From Pseudomonas sp. MM223 (GTDB lineage Bacteria; Pseudomonadota; Gammaproteobacteria; Pseudomonadales; Pseudomonadaceae): a stretch of 64,000 nt of DNA. Numbering within the stretch: position 1 is the stretch's first letter; every line of letters begins with the position of its first letter. The stretch is taken from positions 5,449,001-5,513,000 of the forward strand of contig OX352322.1 in NCBI GenBank assembly GCA_947090765.1. Reading direction: 5' to 3'. This document shows positions 18,326-27,732 of this stretch, in pieces. The position numbers and the translations under genes are program-made. Under the pieces are notes generated by a model that worked only from the letters and a program-made list of their open reading frames with translations, was not told the origin of the DNA and did no database searches.

Positions 18326-19930
18326 ATGAGCCAACAATTCCAACATGATGTCCTGGTGATCGGCAGCGGTGCCGCCGGTCTCAGCCTGGCACTGAACCTT
18401 CCCAGCCACCTGCGTGTTGCCGTGCTCAGCAAGGGCGACCTGGCCAACGGCTCGACCTTCTGGGCCCAGGGCGGGGTCGCAGCAGTGCTGGACAACACCG
18501 ATACAGTGCAGTCGCATGTCGAGGACACCCTCAATGCTGGCGGCGGCCTGTGCCACGAAGAGGCGGTGCGTTTCACCGTCGAACACAGCCGCGAAGCCAT
18601 CCAGTGGCTGATCGAGCAAGGCGTGCCCTTTACCCGCGACGAGCACTACAGCGTTGACGACGGCGGCTTTGAATTCCACCTCACCCGCGAGGGCGGCCAT
18701 AGCCACCGGCGCATCATCCACGCCGCCGACGCCACCGGCGCAGCCATTTTCACCACACTGCTGGAACAGGCACGCCGGCGCCCGAACATCCAGTTGCTGG
18801 AACAGCGCGTGGCGGTCGACCTGATCACCGAACGCCGCCTGGGCCTGCCTGGCGAGCGCTGCCTGGGCGCCTACGTGCTCGACCGCAATACCGGCGAGGT
18901 GGACACCTTCGGTGCGCGCTTCACCGTGCTGGCCACCGGCGGTGCGGCCAAGGTCTACCTCTATACCAGCAACCCCGATGGCGCCTGCGGTGACGGCATC
19001 GCCATGGCCTGGCGAGCGGGATGCCGGGTGGCGAACCTGGAATTCAACCAGTTCCATCCAACCTGCCTGTACCACCCGCAGGCCAAAAGCTTCCTGATCA
19101 CCGAAGCCCTGCGCGGTGAAGGTGCGCTGCTGCGCCTGCCAAATGGCGAGCGTTTCATGCCTCGCTTTGACCCGCGCGAAGAGCTGGCCCCGCGTGACAT
19201 CGTGGCCCGCGCCATCGACCACGAGATGAAGCGCCTGGGTGTGGACTGCGTGTACCTGGACATCACCCACAAACCGGCCGATTTCATCATGGGCCACTTC
19301 CCTACCGTGTACGAGCGCTGCCTGGCTTTTGGCATCGATATCACCCGCCAGCCTATCCCGGTCGTACCGGCGGCGCACTACACCTGCGGCGGGGTGATGG
19401 TCGACGATCGCGGCCATACCGACGTACCGGGCCTGTATGCCATCGGCGAAACCAGCTTCACCGGCCTGCACGGCGCCAACCGTATGGCCAGCAATTCGCT
19501 GCTGGAATGCTTTGTCTATGGCCGTGCCGCCGCTGCCGACATCGAGGCACACCTGGAACAAGTGGCCATGCCCAAGGCCCTGCCCGGCTGGGACGCCAGC
19601 CAGGTCACCGACTCGGACGAGGACGTGATCATCGCGCACAACTGGGACGAGTTGCGGCGGTTCATGTGGGACTACGTGGGTATCGTGCGTACCAGCAAGC
19701 GCCTCCAGCGGGCCCAACACCGCATCCGCCTGCTGCTGGACGAAATCGACGAGTTCTACAGCAACTACAAGGTCAGCCGCGACCTGATCGAACTGCGCAA
19801 CCTGGCACAGGTGGCCGAGTTGATGATCCTGTCGGCCATGCAGCGCAAGGAAAGCCGCGGGCTGCATTACACCCTGGATTACCCCGGGATGCTTGACGAG
19901 GCCAAGGACACCATCCTTAGCCCGCTCTGA
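18326..19930 (+). CDS. nadB: L-aspartate oxidase NadB
   Basis: FAD enzyme that oxidises L-aspartate to iminoaspartate, the first step of NAD synthesis. 534 residues, normal length. FAD-binding N-terminus [15 protein letters not shown], then [10 protein letters not shown], the active-site region [19 protein letters not shown] and the second flavin contact [17 protein letters not shown]; a helical C-terminal domain completes it. Divergent from algU, as in other pseudomonads. Confidence 0.96.
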   Translation: MSQQFQHDVLVIGSGAAGLSLALNLPSHLRVAVLSKGDLANGSTFWAQGGVAAVLDNTDTVQSHVEDTLNAGGGLCHEEAVRFTVEHSREAIQWLIEQGVPFTRDEHYSVDDGGFEFHLTREGGHSHRRIIHAADATGAAIFTTLLEQARRRPNIQLLEQRVAVDLITERRLGLPGERCLGAYVLDRNTGEVDTFGARFTVLATGGAAKVYLYTSNPDGACGDGIAMAWRAGCRVANLEFNQFHPTCLYHPQAKSFLITEALRGEGALLRLPNGERFMPRFDPREELAPRDIVARAIDHEMKRLGVDCVYLDITHKPADFIMGHFPTVYERCLAFGIDITRQPIPVVPAAHYTCGGVMVDDRGHTDVPGLYAIGETSFTGLHGANRMASNSLLECFVYGRAAAADIEAHLEQVAMPKALPGWDASQVTDSDEDVIIAHNWDELRRFMWDYVGIVRTSKRLQRAQHRIRLLLDEIDEFYSNYKVSRDLIELRNLAQVAELMILSAMQRKESRGLHYTLDYPGMLDEAKDTILSPL

Positions 19931-19936
19931 AATTTG

Positions 19937-20183
19937 CAGCGCCTGTGAGATCGAGCGCCGCCCGCGCGGCGCTTCGCAGCACAAGGCTGCTCCTACATCT
20001 GTTTCGGGCCAATTATTTCTGGGAGACTTGCGCGCGAACGCCTTGGAGCATGGCTCGATATCGCGTCGTTCAAACAAGGAGGTCGCGCGCGTCTGCCACA
20101 GGCGATACTGGCCCGAAACAAATGTAGGAGCAGCCTTGTGCTGCGAAGCGCCGCGCGGGCGGCGCTCGATCTCACAGGCGCTG
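19937..20183. repeat. 247-bp composite palindrome (REP-type arms of 75 bp)
   Basis: Outer arms 19937-20011 and 20109-20183 are reverse complements over 75 bp with one mismatch; they carry gcttcgcagcacaaggctgc and a GC-rich stretch. The 97-bp inner part continues the symmetry imperfectly and centres on cgatatcg at 20056-20063, exactly the midpoint of the whole element. It fills the nadB-ygfX convergent gap. No coding sequence is seen in it. Confidence 0.88.
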
Positions 20184-20205
20184 AACCTGCTACGGCGAAC
20201 ACCTG

Positions 20206-20670
20206 TCAGCCCCGACTCGCCCCCACCTCAGCCCACCTGCGCCGGCTGAACTTCAACCGCACCCGCAAGCGCCGATGCTCATCGGCCCCCAGCGCATCCC
20301 TGAGTACGCACTGGCTCTCCCCCATCCACCGCCCTGCCCGCTCGAAGCGCAACACCACCAGCCCTGGCACCGCTACGCTATCCCGGCACAACCGCACCGG
20401 TTGCCAGCCACGGGCACGGCTGAACACCTGCCAGCCGCGCACATCACGGCGCAGGCCAACCACGGCATGCTCATAACTCAACAGGATTCGTCGGGGAATG
20501 GCCCAGCCCGCGTGGGCAATACAGGCGGCGACAACAGAAAAGGAAAGCCAATCAGGCAACGGGCTCGCCCACACGGCAAGCCACGCCAGCACCTGGCAAG
20601 CCAGGTAGGCCGCTAGCAGCAGGCGCGAGCCTTGCCAGCGGCACTCGAAGCACTCACTTGGGCTGGACAC
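20206..20670 (-). CDS. ygfX: YgfX family membrane protein (CptA-like)
   Basis: 154 residues with two hydrophobic segments near the N-terminus (about 15-35 and 38-57) and a soluble C-terminal domain with the Trp/Arg-rich pattern [22 protein letters not shown]. In E. coli, YgfX (CptA) pairs with SdhE (CptB); it has been described as a toxin-like inhibitor of MreB and FtsZ, though this role is disputed. Start is GTG at 20670, overlapping the end of sdhE by 17 bases, so it is coupled to it. Confidence 0.8.
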   Translation of the reverse strand: MSSPSECFECRWQGSRLLLAAYLACQVLAWLAVWASPLPDWLSFSVVAACIAHAGWAIPRRILLSYEHAVVGLRRDVRGWQVFSRARGWQPVRLCRDSVAVPGLVVLRFERAGRWMGESQCVLRDALGADEHRRLRVRLKFSRRRWAEVGASRG

Positions 20671-20908
20671 GGTCCAGGATGATGCGGACCATGCGCTGCA
20701 GCTCTGGGTCTTCGGACTCGGTGCGCTCCATGAACCAGCCGAACATGTCCTGATCCTCGCAGCTCAACAGACGCACGTACAGTTCGCGGTCGGCCTCGTT
20801 GAGGGTGGAGTAGACTTCCTGGGTGAAAGGCACCAGCAGTACGTCCAGTTCCAGCATGCCACGGCGGCTGTGCCAGAAAAGCCGGTTGAGTTCAGTTTGT
20901 TCGACCAT
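20654..20908 (-). CDS. sdhE: FAD assembly factor SdhE
   Basis: 84-residue helical protein that helps attach FAD covalently to succinate dehydrogenase SdhA. The family signature RGxxE is present as SRRGMLELD, followed by [22 protein letters not shown] at 20908 is chosen because gaggag lies just before it and [17 protein letters not shown] is the normal N-terminus. Overlaps ygfX. Confidence 0.92.
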   Translation of the reverse strand: MVEQTELNRLFWHSRRGMLELDVLLVPFTQEVYSTLNEADRELYVRLLSCEDQDMFGWFMERTESEDPELQRMVRIILDRVQPK

Positions 20909-21041
20909 GGGGCCCTCCTCGAATGGCCCGCCAGTATACAGCCCGGCGAGCGTAGCGACACCGGGCGTTGGTCTAGTCACCTACCTATTTTGTTACCGGC
21001 GTTCTATGATGGCCGCCAGTCTTTAGCCACCGCGATGACCC

Positions 21042-21983
21042 ATGGCCGATTCCGCTTTCTTCTGCCCCCTGTCCCACGAGGGCATCCTCGCCGTCCGCGG
21101 CTCCGATGCAGGCAAGTTCCTGCAAGGCCAGCTGACCTGCAACATCAACTACCTCAGCCAGGAACACGCCAGCCTGGGCGCCCGCTGCATGGTCAAGGGG
21201 CGCATGCAATCGAGCTTTCGCATAGTGCCCGAAGGCAACGGCTACCTGCTGGCCATGGCCAGCGAACTGCTTGAGGCGCAACTGGCCGACCTGAAGAAAT
21301 ACGCTGTATTTTCCAAGGCCGCGCTGACCGATGAAAGCGCTGCCTGGGCACGCTTTGGTCTGCAAGGCGGTGACGCTGCGCTGCTGGCACTGGGGCTCGA
21401 CGTGCCCGAAGGCGCCGGCAGTACCGTGCGCCATGAAGGCCTGATCGCCATTGCCGTGTCCGAGGGGCGCGTGGAGCTGTGGGTACCGGCGGAAAACGCC
21501 GACACGGTACGCCAGGCCCTCGCCGGCGCCCTGTCTGAAGGCAGCCTGAACGACTGGCTGCTTGGGCAGGTGCGTGCCGGTATCGGTCAGGTCATGGGGC
21601 CGACCCGTGAGCTGTTCATCCCGCAGATGATCAACCTGCAGGCCGTCGACGGCGTCAGCTTCAAGAAAGGTTGCTACACCGGCCAGGAAATCGTTGCCCG
21701 CATGCAGTACCTGGGCAAGCTCAAACGCCGCCAGTACCGCCTGGCACTGGACCAGCAGGCCATTCCGGCCCCGGGTGCAGAGATCTTCTCACCCACCCAT
21801 GGTTCGTCGGTCGGTGAAGTGGTCATTGCTGCCAGCAACGGCGCCAGCTGCGAACTGCTCGCAGTGCTCAGCGCCGACGCGGTGGCAGACGACAACCTGC
21901 ACCTGGGCAGCCTCGAAGGCCCGCGCCTGCAGGTACTGACCCTGCCCTACGAACTGGACCGCGACCGGGAAATCCAGCGCTGA
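21042..21983 (+). CDS. ygfZ: Folate-binding protein YgfZ
   Basis: Tetrahydrofolate-dependent factor that supports repair or assembly of certain iron-sulfur enzymes. 313 residues in the GcvT-like fold. The YgfZ signature is intact as FKKGCYTGQEIVARMQYLG, with its conserved cysteine. Divergent from sdhE across about 130 bases. The link with sdhE (both serve oxidative enzymes) is suggestive and is seen in many gammaproteobacteria. Confidence 0.93.
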   Translation: MADSAFFCPLSHEGILAVRGSDAGKFLQGQLTCNINYLSQEHASLGARCMVKGRMQSSFRIVPEGNGYLLAMASELLEAQLADLKKYAVFSKAALTDESAAWARFGLQGGDAALLALGLDVPEGAGSTVRHEGLIAIAVSEGRVELWVPAENADTVRQALAGALSEGSLNDWLLGQVRAGIGQVMGPTRELFIPQMINLQAVDGVSFKKGCYTGQEIVARMQYLGKLKRRQYRLALDQQAIPAPGAEIFSPTHGSSVGEVVIAASNGASCELLAVLSADAVADDNLHLGSLEGPRLQVLTLPYELDRDREIQR

Positions 21984-22038
21984 CCAGCCTGCCCCGCCTC
22001 TGTGGCGGGGCCGCTCCACAACTGCGGTAGACACGACC

Positions 22039-22845
22039 ATGAACAAGCTGGCCGAGATGGTTCAAGCACAGTTGCTCGATGCCATCGAAAAGGATGACCT
22101 GGTCTTGCCGACCCTGCCCGAGGTTGCCTTGAGCATCCGCGAGGCGGCGGAAGATAGCGAGATCAGCGTAGCGGCCCTGAGCAAGGTGATCGGTCGCGAC
22201 GCGGCCCTTTCAGCGCGCCTGATCAAGGTGGTCAACAGCCCACTGCTGCGCGCGGCGGTCGAGGTCACCGACCTGCATACCGCCATCACGCGGCTGGGTA
22301 TCAACTACAGCTGCAACCTGGCCATTGGCCTGGTGATCGAGCAGATTTTCCATGCGCGCTCGTCGGCAGTTGAGCAGAAACTGCGTGATATATGGGCCAA
22401 CAGCCTGGAAGTAGCGGGTATCAGCTACGAAATCTGCCGTCGCTTTACACACCTCAAGCCAGACCAGGCTACCTTGGGCGGGCTGGTCAACCAGATTGGC
22501 GCATTGCCGGTACTCATCTATGCCGAAGAGCACAACGAGCTGTTGTCCGACCCGGTTTGCCTGCATTACGTGATCGAGCAGATCCAGCCGGTGCTGGGGG
22601 ACAAGATCCTCAAGGCCTGGGAGTTTCCGGAGCAGCTGGTCAACCTGCCGAGCCAGGTTCAGGACCTGGACCGGCAGACCGACAAGGTCGACTACATCGA
22701 CATCGTGCAGATCGCCCGCTGCATCAGCCAGCGCGGGCGCCACCGACCGTTGGCTGCGCTGCCGGCGTACCGCCATCTGGGGCTGCCGTTCGGTACCGAG
22801 CTGGAGGTTGACGAACTGCTTGAGGCGCGGAGCATGTTGCGCTGA
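22039..22845 (+). CDS. HDOD domain signalling protein
   Basis: 268 residues, nearly all one HDOD domain (about 15-215): LPTLPEVALSIREAAED at the start and SAVEQKLRDIWANSLEVAGISYEI in the core. HDOD proteins resemble HD phosphohydrolases but usually lack the catalytic residues and act as signalling or adaptor proteins. No output domain is attached. It follows ygfZ after 55 bases and may share its transcript. The specific role is unknown. Confidence 0.85.
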   Translation: MNKLAEMVQAQLLDAIEKDDLVLPTLPEVALSIREAAEDSEISVAALSKVIGRDAALSARLIKVVNSPLLRAAVEVTDLHTAITRLGINYSCNLAIGLVIEQIFHARSSAVEQKLRDIWANSLEVAGISYEICRRFTHLKPDQATLGGLVNQIGALPVLIYAEEHNELLSDPVCLHYVIEQIQPVLGDKILKAWEFPEQLVNLPSQVQDLDRQTDKVDYIDIVQIARCISQRGRHRPLAALPAYRHLGLPFGTELEVDELLEARSMLR

Positions 22846-22856
22846 CTTGCTTCAGC

Positions 22857-22965
22857 CTGTTCTGGCCCTATCGCCGGCAAGCCAGGCTCCCACAAAATCA
22901 CCACAGTCATTGAGACCTGTGCAGCACCTGTGGGAGCTGGCTTGCCGGCGATAGGGCCAGAACAG
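22857..22965. repeat. REP doublet between convergent HDOD gene and tctE
   Basis: Inverted arms of about 37 bp of the ccctatcgccggcaagcc subtype (left 22857-22894, right 22929-22965). It fills the gap of two convergent genes. Confidence 0.88.
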
Positions 22966-22972
22966 CAACACA

Positions 22973-24352
22973 TCAATCAGCGATGAAACTCACCCTTACC
23001 CGCAGCCCGCCGTTCTCGCCATCATGCAGGCTGACCTGCGCCAGGTGCGCCCGGCAAATCTCGCCGACAATCGCCAGCCCAAGCCCGCTTCCCTGCGCAC
23101 TGCGCCGGTAGAACCGCTCGAACACCCGCTCGCGCTCGGCCTCGGGAATACCCGGCCCGTCGTCTTCCACTTCCAGCACCGCTGGCGCCACCACCCGCAA
23201 AATCACGTTGCCGCCAGCCGGCGTATGGGCCAGGGCGTTGTCCACAAGGTTACTCAACAGCTCGTTGAGCAGCGTCGGCTCACCCTTTAGCCATACCGGA
23301 GCCTCGGCTTCCAGGGCCAGCGCCACCCCGCGCTTGTGCGCCAGAGGCGCCATGGCCATGCCCAGCTCACGGGCCAGCTGGCTCAGGTCCAGGCGCTGCG
23401 CGCCGCCTTCGGCAATGGCCCGGGCCCCGTTCTCGACCCGCGCCAACGAGAGCAGCTGGTTGGCCAGGTGTGTCAGGCGGTCAGTACCCTGGGCCGCAGA
23501 TTCCAGCGTCTGTCGCCACTCCTGCGGTTCGGTCGAGCGCAAGCCCAGTTCTACCCGTGCCTTCAGGGCAGCCAACGGCGTGCGCAATTCATGGGCGGCA
23601 TCGGCGATGAACTGTGCCTGGCGCTCGAACTGGCCGCGCAAACGCTCGGTAAAGTGGTTCAAGGCCCGCACCAACGGGCTTAGCTCGCGCTGTACCTGCA
23701 CCACCGGCAACGCCCGCAAATCGTCTGGCTGGCGCTCCTCCACCGCCGTGCGCAGTCGCTCCAGCGGCCGCAATGCCGCGCTCACGGCAAACCACACCAT
23801 CACCAGCGCGCCCAGCGCCAGCATGCCCAGGCGCAGCAGGGTGTCGGCCATCAACCCACGGGCCATGCGCACCCGCGCCTCCTCGGTCTCGGCCACGCGG
23901 ATTTCCGCCATGCCGTTCATGTTCGGTTCGCTCACTGCTTTCAGCAGGCTGACCACACGCACGTTCTGGCCCAGGTAGGTGGCGTTGTAAAACCGCGCCA
24001 AGGCCGGGTAGTCATCGGTACGTGGCGTGCCGGGCGGCGGCGGTGGCAGGTTCTCGTAGCCGGAAATAAGCCGCTGCTTGATATCCAGCACTTGGTAGTA
24101 AATACGCCCGGCACTGTCGTAGGCGAAGGTGTCCAGCGCCACGTAGGGCACATCCGCGCTCAGCGAACCGTCACGCTGCGAAAGGCCGGCGGCAATGGTC
24201 CGCGCCGAGGCCAGCAAGGTGCGGTCGTAGGCCGTGTCGGCGGCTTCGCGGCCGTTCCAGTAGGCACTCAGGCCGCTGGCCAGCATCAGCACCACCAGCA
24301 GCAAGGCCAGGTTGCCCAGCAGGCGCCCGCGCAAGCTGCCGTTGTCACGCAT
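22973..24352 (-). CDS. tctE: Tricarboxylate sensor histidine kinase TctE
   Basis: 459 residues: membrane segment at about 12-30, periplasmic 2CSK_N-type sensor region (to about 165), second membrane segment (about 172-192), HAMP, HisKA with [20 protein letters not shown], and HATPase_c with DNALAHTPAGG, DDGPGIPEAE and GSGLGLAIVGEI. It is paired with tctD (8-base overlap) and faces the tricarboxylate porin and transporter genes, as in P. aeruginosa. It likely senses citrate-type acids. Confidence 0.88.
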   Translation of the reverse strand: MRDNGSLRGRLLGNLALLLVVLMLASGLSAYWNGREAADTAYDRTLLASARTIAAGLSQRDGSLSADVPYVALDTFAYDSAGRIYYQVLDIKQRLISGYENLPPPPPGTPRTDDYPALARFYNATYLGQNVRVVSLLKAVSEPNMNGMAEIRVAETEEARVRMARGLMADTLLRLGMLALGALVMVWFAVSAALRPLERLRTAVEERQPDDLRALPVVQVQRELSPLVRALNHFTERLRGQFERQAQFIADAAHELRTPLAALKARVELGLRSTEPQEWRQTLESAAQGTDRLTHLANQLLSLARVENGARAIAEGGAQRLDLSQLARELGMAMAPLAHKRGVALALEAEAPVWLKGEPTLLNELLSNLVDNALAHTPAGGNVILRVVAPAVLEVEDDGPGIPEAERERVFERFYRRSAQGSGLGLAIVGEICRAHLAQVSLHDGENGGLRVRVSFIAD

Positions 24353-25016
24353 CGCGGTGCTCTAGCAGGTAGCCCAGGCCGCGGAAGGTGACAATGGCCA
24401 CCGGGTGGCCGTCGAGCTTCTTGCGCAGGCGGTGAATGTAGATTTCGATGGCGTCGGGGCTGGCTTCTTCGTCCAGGCCAAACACCTGGGCAGCCAGCTG
24501 CTCCTTGCTCATCACACGGCCTGGGCGGGCGATCAGTGCTTCCAGCACGCTTTGCTCGCGCAAGGTCAGGGTCAGGTTGTCGTCGCCAAGGGCGAAGCGC
24601 CGGGTATCCAGGTCGTAAACCAGCGGCCCGCAGCGTTGCTGGCGCTCGCCACCCAGCACACTGCGGCGCAGCAAGGCCTTGACCCGTGCTTCCAGCTCGG
24701 TCAACTCGAACGGTTTGGCCAGGTAGTCGTCGGCGCCCAGGTTCAGGCCATGAACCCGGTCCTTGACGTCGCTGCGCGCAGTCAACATGAGCACCGGCAC
24801 GGTCTTGCCACGGCCGCGCAGGCGCGCCAGTACCTCGAAGCCGTCCATGCGCGGCAAGCCCACATCCAGCACGACCACGGCGTACTCCTCGCTGGCAAGG
24901 GCCAGGTCGGCAGCCACGCCGTCATGCAGCACATCCACGGTCAGGCCGTGGCTTTTCAAGGCCTGGGCCACGCTTTCGGCCAGTTGCAGGTGGTCTTCGA
25001 CCAGCAGCACACGCAT
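24345..25016 (-). CDS. tctD: Response regulator TctD
   Basis: 223 residues, OmpR family: receiver with phosphoacceptor Asp in AVVVLDVGLPRMDGF and Lys in DDYLAKPFE, then a winged helix ending in YIHRLRKKLDGHPVAIVTFRG (helix part). Controls tricarboxylate uptake genes; in P. aeruginosa TctD represses opdH. Divergent from opdH across 200 bp that contain repeated half-sites (25093-25124). Confidence 0.88.
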   Translation of the reverse strand: MRVLLVEDHLQLAESVAQALKSHGLTVDVLHDGVAADLALASEEYAVVVLDVGLPRMDGFEVLARLRGRGKTVPVLMLTARSDVKDRVHGLNLGADDYLAKPFELTELEARVKALLRRSVLGGERQQRCGPLVYDLDTRRFALGDDNLTLTLREQSVLEALIARPGRVMSKEQLAAQVFGLDEEASPDAIEIYIHRLRKKLDGHPVAIVTFRGLGYLLEHRDA

Positions 25017-25092
25017 CGGTTTCTCCCTGCTCGGGTGGGGCGGTGGCGCGGAGTGTACCGCTGTCCTCAGGCCTGTGAAGCCCCTTGTAACA

Positions 25093-25124
25093 AACCTTTC
25101 TCGTTGAAAGGTTAGCGAAAGGTT
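25093..25124. promoter_or_regulatory. Candidate TctD binding region
   Basis: Three copies of gaaaggtt in 32 bp: one inverted (aacctttc, 25093-25100) and two direct (25106-25113 and 25117-25124) spaced 11 bp, about one helical turn. This arrangement is typical for OmpR-family dimers. It lies midway in the tctD-opdH gap. Confidence 0.55.
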
Positions 25125-25216
25125 CGTTGCCTAGCATCGCACCACGGTCGCCCTTCGCGCCGAAAAAAGCACCAGCAAGGTGCAACGAATAAGAACAATA
25201 AACGGAGTCATCGACG

Positions 25217-26506
25217 ATGCTGTCATCGCAGCCGCAGGCGTTCGCGCCTACCCGTTCCTTTGCCGCACGCCCCTCAGCCATCGCCAGCGCCCTCGCGCTT
25301 GCCGGTGTCGCCCCGATGAGCCAGGCCGCCTTCTTCGAAGACAGCACAGCCACCTTCGAAACCCGCAACATGTACTTCAACCGCGACTTCCGCGATGGCA
25401 CCAGCGCGCAGCAATCCAAGCGCGACGAGTGGGCCCAGGGCTTTATCCTCAACTTTGAATCCGGCTACACCGATGGCACCGTAGGCTTTGGCCTGGACGC
25501 ACTGGGCATGCTCGGCATCAAGCTGGACTCCAGCCCCGACCGAACCGATACCGGCCTGCTGCCGACCCACGATGACGGCAAGGCCGCCGACGAGTATTCC
25601 AAGCTGGGCCTCACCGGCAAGGTGAAGATCTCCCAGACCGAGCTGAAGATTGGCACCCTCATCCCTGAACTGCCGACGCTGCAACCCAACGACGGGCGCA
25701 TCCTGCCGCAAACCTTCGAAGGCGGCCTGCTCACCTCGAAGGAAATCAAAGGCCTGACCTTCACCGGCGGCCGCCTGGACAAGGCCAAGGACCGCAACGA
25801 CACCAACTGGGAAGACCTGGCGCTGAACAACAAGAACGGCCGCTTTGGTGGCACGTTCAGCGCCGACAACCTGGCCCTGGGCGGGCTCGACTACCAGTTC
25901 ACCGACCGCATCACCGGCAGCTACCACTTCGCCCAGCTCGATGACATCTACCGCCAGCATTTCATTGGCATGGTCGCCACCCAGCCGTGGGGCCCGGGCA
26001 CCTTCGGCGCCGACCTGCGCCTGGCCGTGAGTGACGACGCTGGTGCCGCCAAGGCCGGCAACATCGACAACACCACCGTCAACGGCATGCTCAGCTACGC
26101 CTTGGGCGGGCACAAGGTCAGCGCCGCCTGGCAGCAACTGTCTGGCGACAGCGCCTTCCCGTATGTCGATGGCGCCGACCCGTACCTGGTCAACTTCGTC
26201 CAGATCAACGACTTCGCCGGCGCCGACGAGCGCTCCTGGCAGGCGCGCTACGACTACAACTTTGCCGCGCTCGGCGTACCCGGCCTGACCTTCATGACCC
26301 GCTACATCAGCGGTGACAACGTCAGCCGTGCCGCCGGTGGCGAAGGCAAAGAGTGGGAACGCAACACCGAACTGAAGTACGTGGTACAAAGCGGCCCGTT
26401 GAAGAACGTCGCCGTGCGCCTGCGCAACGCCACCTTCCGCTCCAACTTCGCCCGCGACGCAGACGAAGTGAGGCTGTTGGTGAGCTACAGCGTAGCGCTG
26501 TGGTAA
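25217..26506 (+). CDS. opdH: OprD-family outer-membrane porin (tricarboxylate, OpdH-like)
   Basis: 429 residues: signal region ending ...ALAGVAPMSQA (about residue 36) and an 18-strand OprD barrel. The mature start AAFFEDSTATFETRNMYFNR is typical of the family, as are LKIGTLIPELPTLQPNDGRI and the closing strand DEVRLLVSYSVALW. It lets anions such as citrate or cis-aconitate cross the outer membrane. The symbol is by synteny with tctDE and tctCBA. 46 bases before tctC, probably one transcript. Confidence 0.85.
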   Translation: MLSSQPQAFAPTRSFAARPSAIASALALAGVAPMSQAAFFEDSTATFETRNMYFNRDFRDGTSAQQSKRDEWAQGFILNFESGYTDGTVGFGLDALGMLGIKLDSSPDRTDTGLLPTHDDGKAADEYSKLGLTGKVKISQTELKIGTLIPELPTLQPNDGRILPQTFEGGLLTSKEIKGLTFTGGRLDKAKDRNDTNWEDLALNNKNGRFGGTFSADNLALGGLDYQFTDRITGSYHFAQLDDIYRQHFIGMVATQPWGPGTFGADLRLAVSDDAGAAKAGNIDNTTVNGMLSYALGGHKVSAAWQQLSGDSAFPYVDGADPYLVNFVQINDFAGADERSWQARYDYNFAALGVPGLTFMTRYISGDNVSRAAGGEGKEWERNTELKYVVQSGPLKNVAVRLRNATFRSNFARDADEVRLLVSYSVALW

Positions 26507-26552
26507 CCCCATAGCGGTAATCCAAAAACAACAACGCTCACGGAGATAGACG

Positions 26553-27533
26553 ATGACCTTTTCACTGCGCCGCCTCGTCCTCGCTACCGGCTGCCTGCTG
26601 CTGGCCGGTAACGCCCTTGCCGCCGAACCGAAACGCCCTGAATGCATTGCCCCCGCCTCGCCCGGCGGTGGCTTCGACCTGACCTGCAAGCTGGTGCAAA
26701 GCGCCTTGGTACAGGAAAAGATCCTCAGCAAGCCAATGCGCGTCACCTACATGCCCGGCGGTGTCGGCGCGGTGGCCTACAACGCCGTGGTTGCTCAGCG
26801 CCCGGCCGATGCAGGCACCCTGGTGGCCTGGTCCAGCGGCTCGTTGCTGAACCTGGCCCAAGGCAAGTTCGGCCGCTTCGACGAAAACGCCGTGAAGTGG
26901 CTGGCTGCTGTCGGCACCAGCTATGGCGCCATCGCGGTTAAAAGCGACTCGCCCTACAAAACCCTCGACGACCTGGTCGCGGCATTGAAGAAGGACCCGA
27001 GCAAGGTGGTGATCGGTTCCGGCGGCACCGTCGGTAGCCAGGACTGGATGCAAACCGCGTTGATCGCCAAGGCCGCTGGCATCAACCCGCGTGACCTGCG
27101 CTACGTGGCCCTGGAAGGCGGTGGCGAAATTGCCACGGCGCTGCTGGGCGGTCACATCCAGGTCGGCTCTACTGACATCTCCGACTCCATGCCGCACATC
27201 CAGAGCGGCAACATGCGCATCCTGGCGGTGTTCTCGGAAAACCGCCTGGACGAGCCCGAGATGAAAAACATCCCCACCGCCAAGGAGCAGGGTTACGACA
27301 TCGTCTGGCCGGTAGTGCGCGGCTTCTACCTGGGGCCAAAGGTGAGCGACGAGGACTATGCGTGGTGGAAGGCTTCGTTCGACAAGATGCTGGCTTCGGA
27401 AGACTTCGCCAAGCTGCGTGACCAGCGCGAGCTGTTCCCGTTCGCCATGACCGGCGAAGAGCTGGATGGCTATGTGAAAAAGCAAGTGGCTGACTACAAG
27501 GCCCTGGCCAAGGAATTTGGCCTGATTCAGTAG
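26553..27533 (+). CDS. tctC: Tripartite tricarboxylate transporter, binding protein TctC
   Basis: 326 residues: signal peptide (1-24, ending LLAGNALA), then a two-lobed periplasmic binding fold of the Bug/TctC family. The block KRPECIAPASPGGGFDLTCK contains the ligand-binding PGG loop. It catches citrate-type acids in the periplasm and hands them to TctAB. A REP doublet separates it from tctB, which could give it higher mRNA stability. Confidence 0.92.
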   Translation: MTFSLRRLVLATGCLLLAGNALAAEPKRPECIAPASPGGGFDLTCKLVQSALVQEKILSKPMRVTYMPGGVGAVAYNAVVAQRPADAGTLVAWSSGSLLNLAQGKFGRFDENAVKWLAAVGTSYGAIAVKSDSPYKTLDDLVAALKKDPSKVVIGSGGTVGSQDWMQTALIAKAAGINPRDLRYVALEGGGEIATALLGGHIQVGSTDISDSMPHIQSGNMRILAVFSENRLDEPEMKNIPTAKEQGYDIVWPVVRGFYLGPKVSDEDYAWWKASFDKMLASEDFAKLRDQRELFPFAMTGEELDGYVKKQVADYKALAKEFGLIQ

Positions 27534-27555
27534 GCCTGTCGGACTCACCACCACC

Positions 27556-27692
27556 CCTGTGGGAGCGGCCTTGTGTCGCGATGGGCCGCACAGCGGCCCC
27601 TGGCACAGCCGATGCGATGCTTCGGACAGATCGCATCGGCAGGTTTTGCGGCCGCTTCGCGCCCGATCACGACGCAAGGCCGCTCCCACAGG
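27556..27692. repeat. REP doublet inside the tct operon
   Basis: Outer arms cctgtgggagcggccttgtg and complement, with an inner hairpin gccgatgcgat / atcgcatcggc. The element separates the gene for the abundant binding protein from those for the membrane subunits. Confidence 0.88.
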
Positions 27693-27732
27693 ATTTGCAT
27701 CTCACTTGAGCAATCCCGACGAGGATTCCCCA

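Noticed and set aside
18284-20077. Long open frame (597 codons) on the minus strand opposite nadB
   Set aside because: It is a shadow of the GC-rich nadB codons; the composition is unlike a real protein and nadB is certain.
20206-20908. ygfX-sdhE as a toxin-antitoxin system
   Set aside because: SdhE is a flavin assembly factor; the toxin role of YgfX is disputed, and the pair is conserved as a housekeeping unit.
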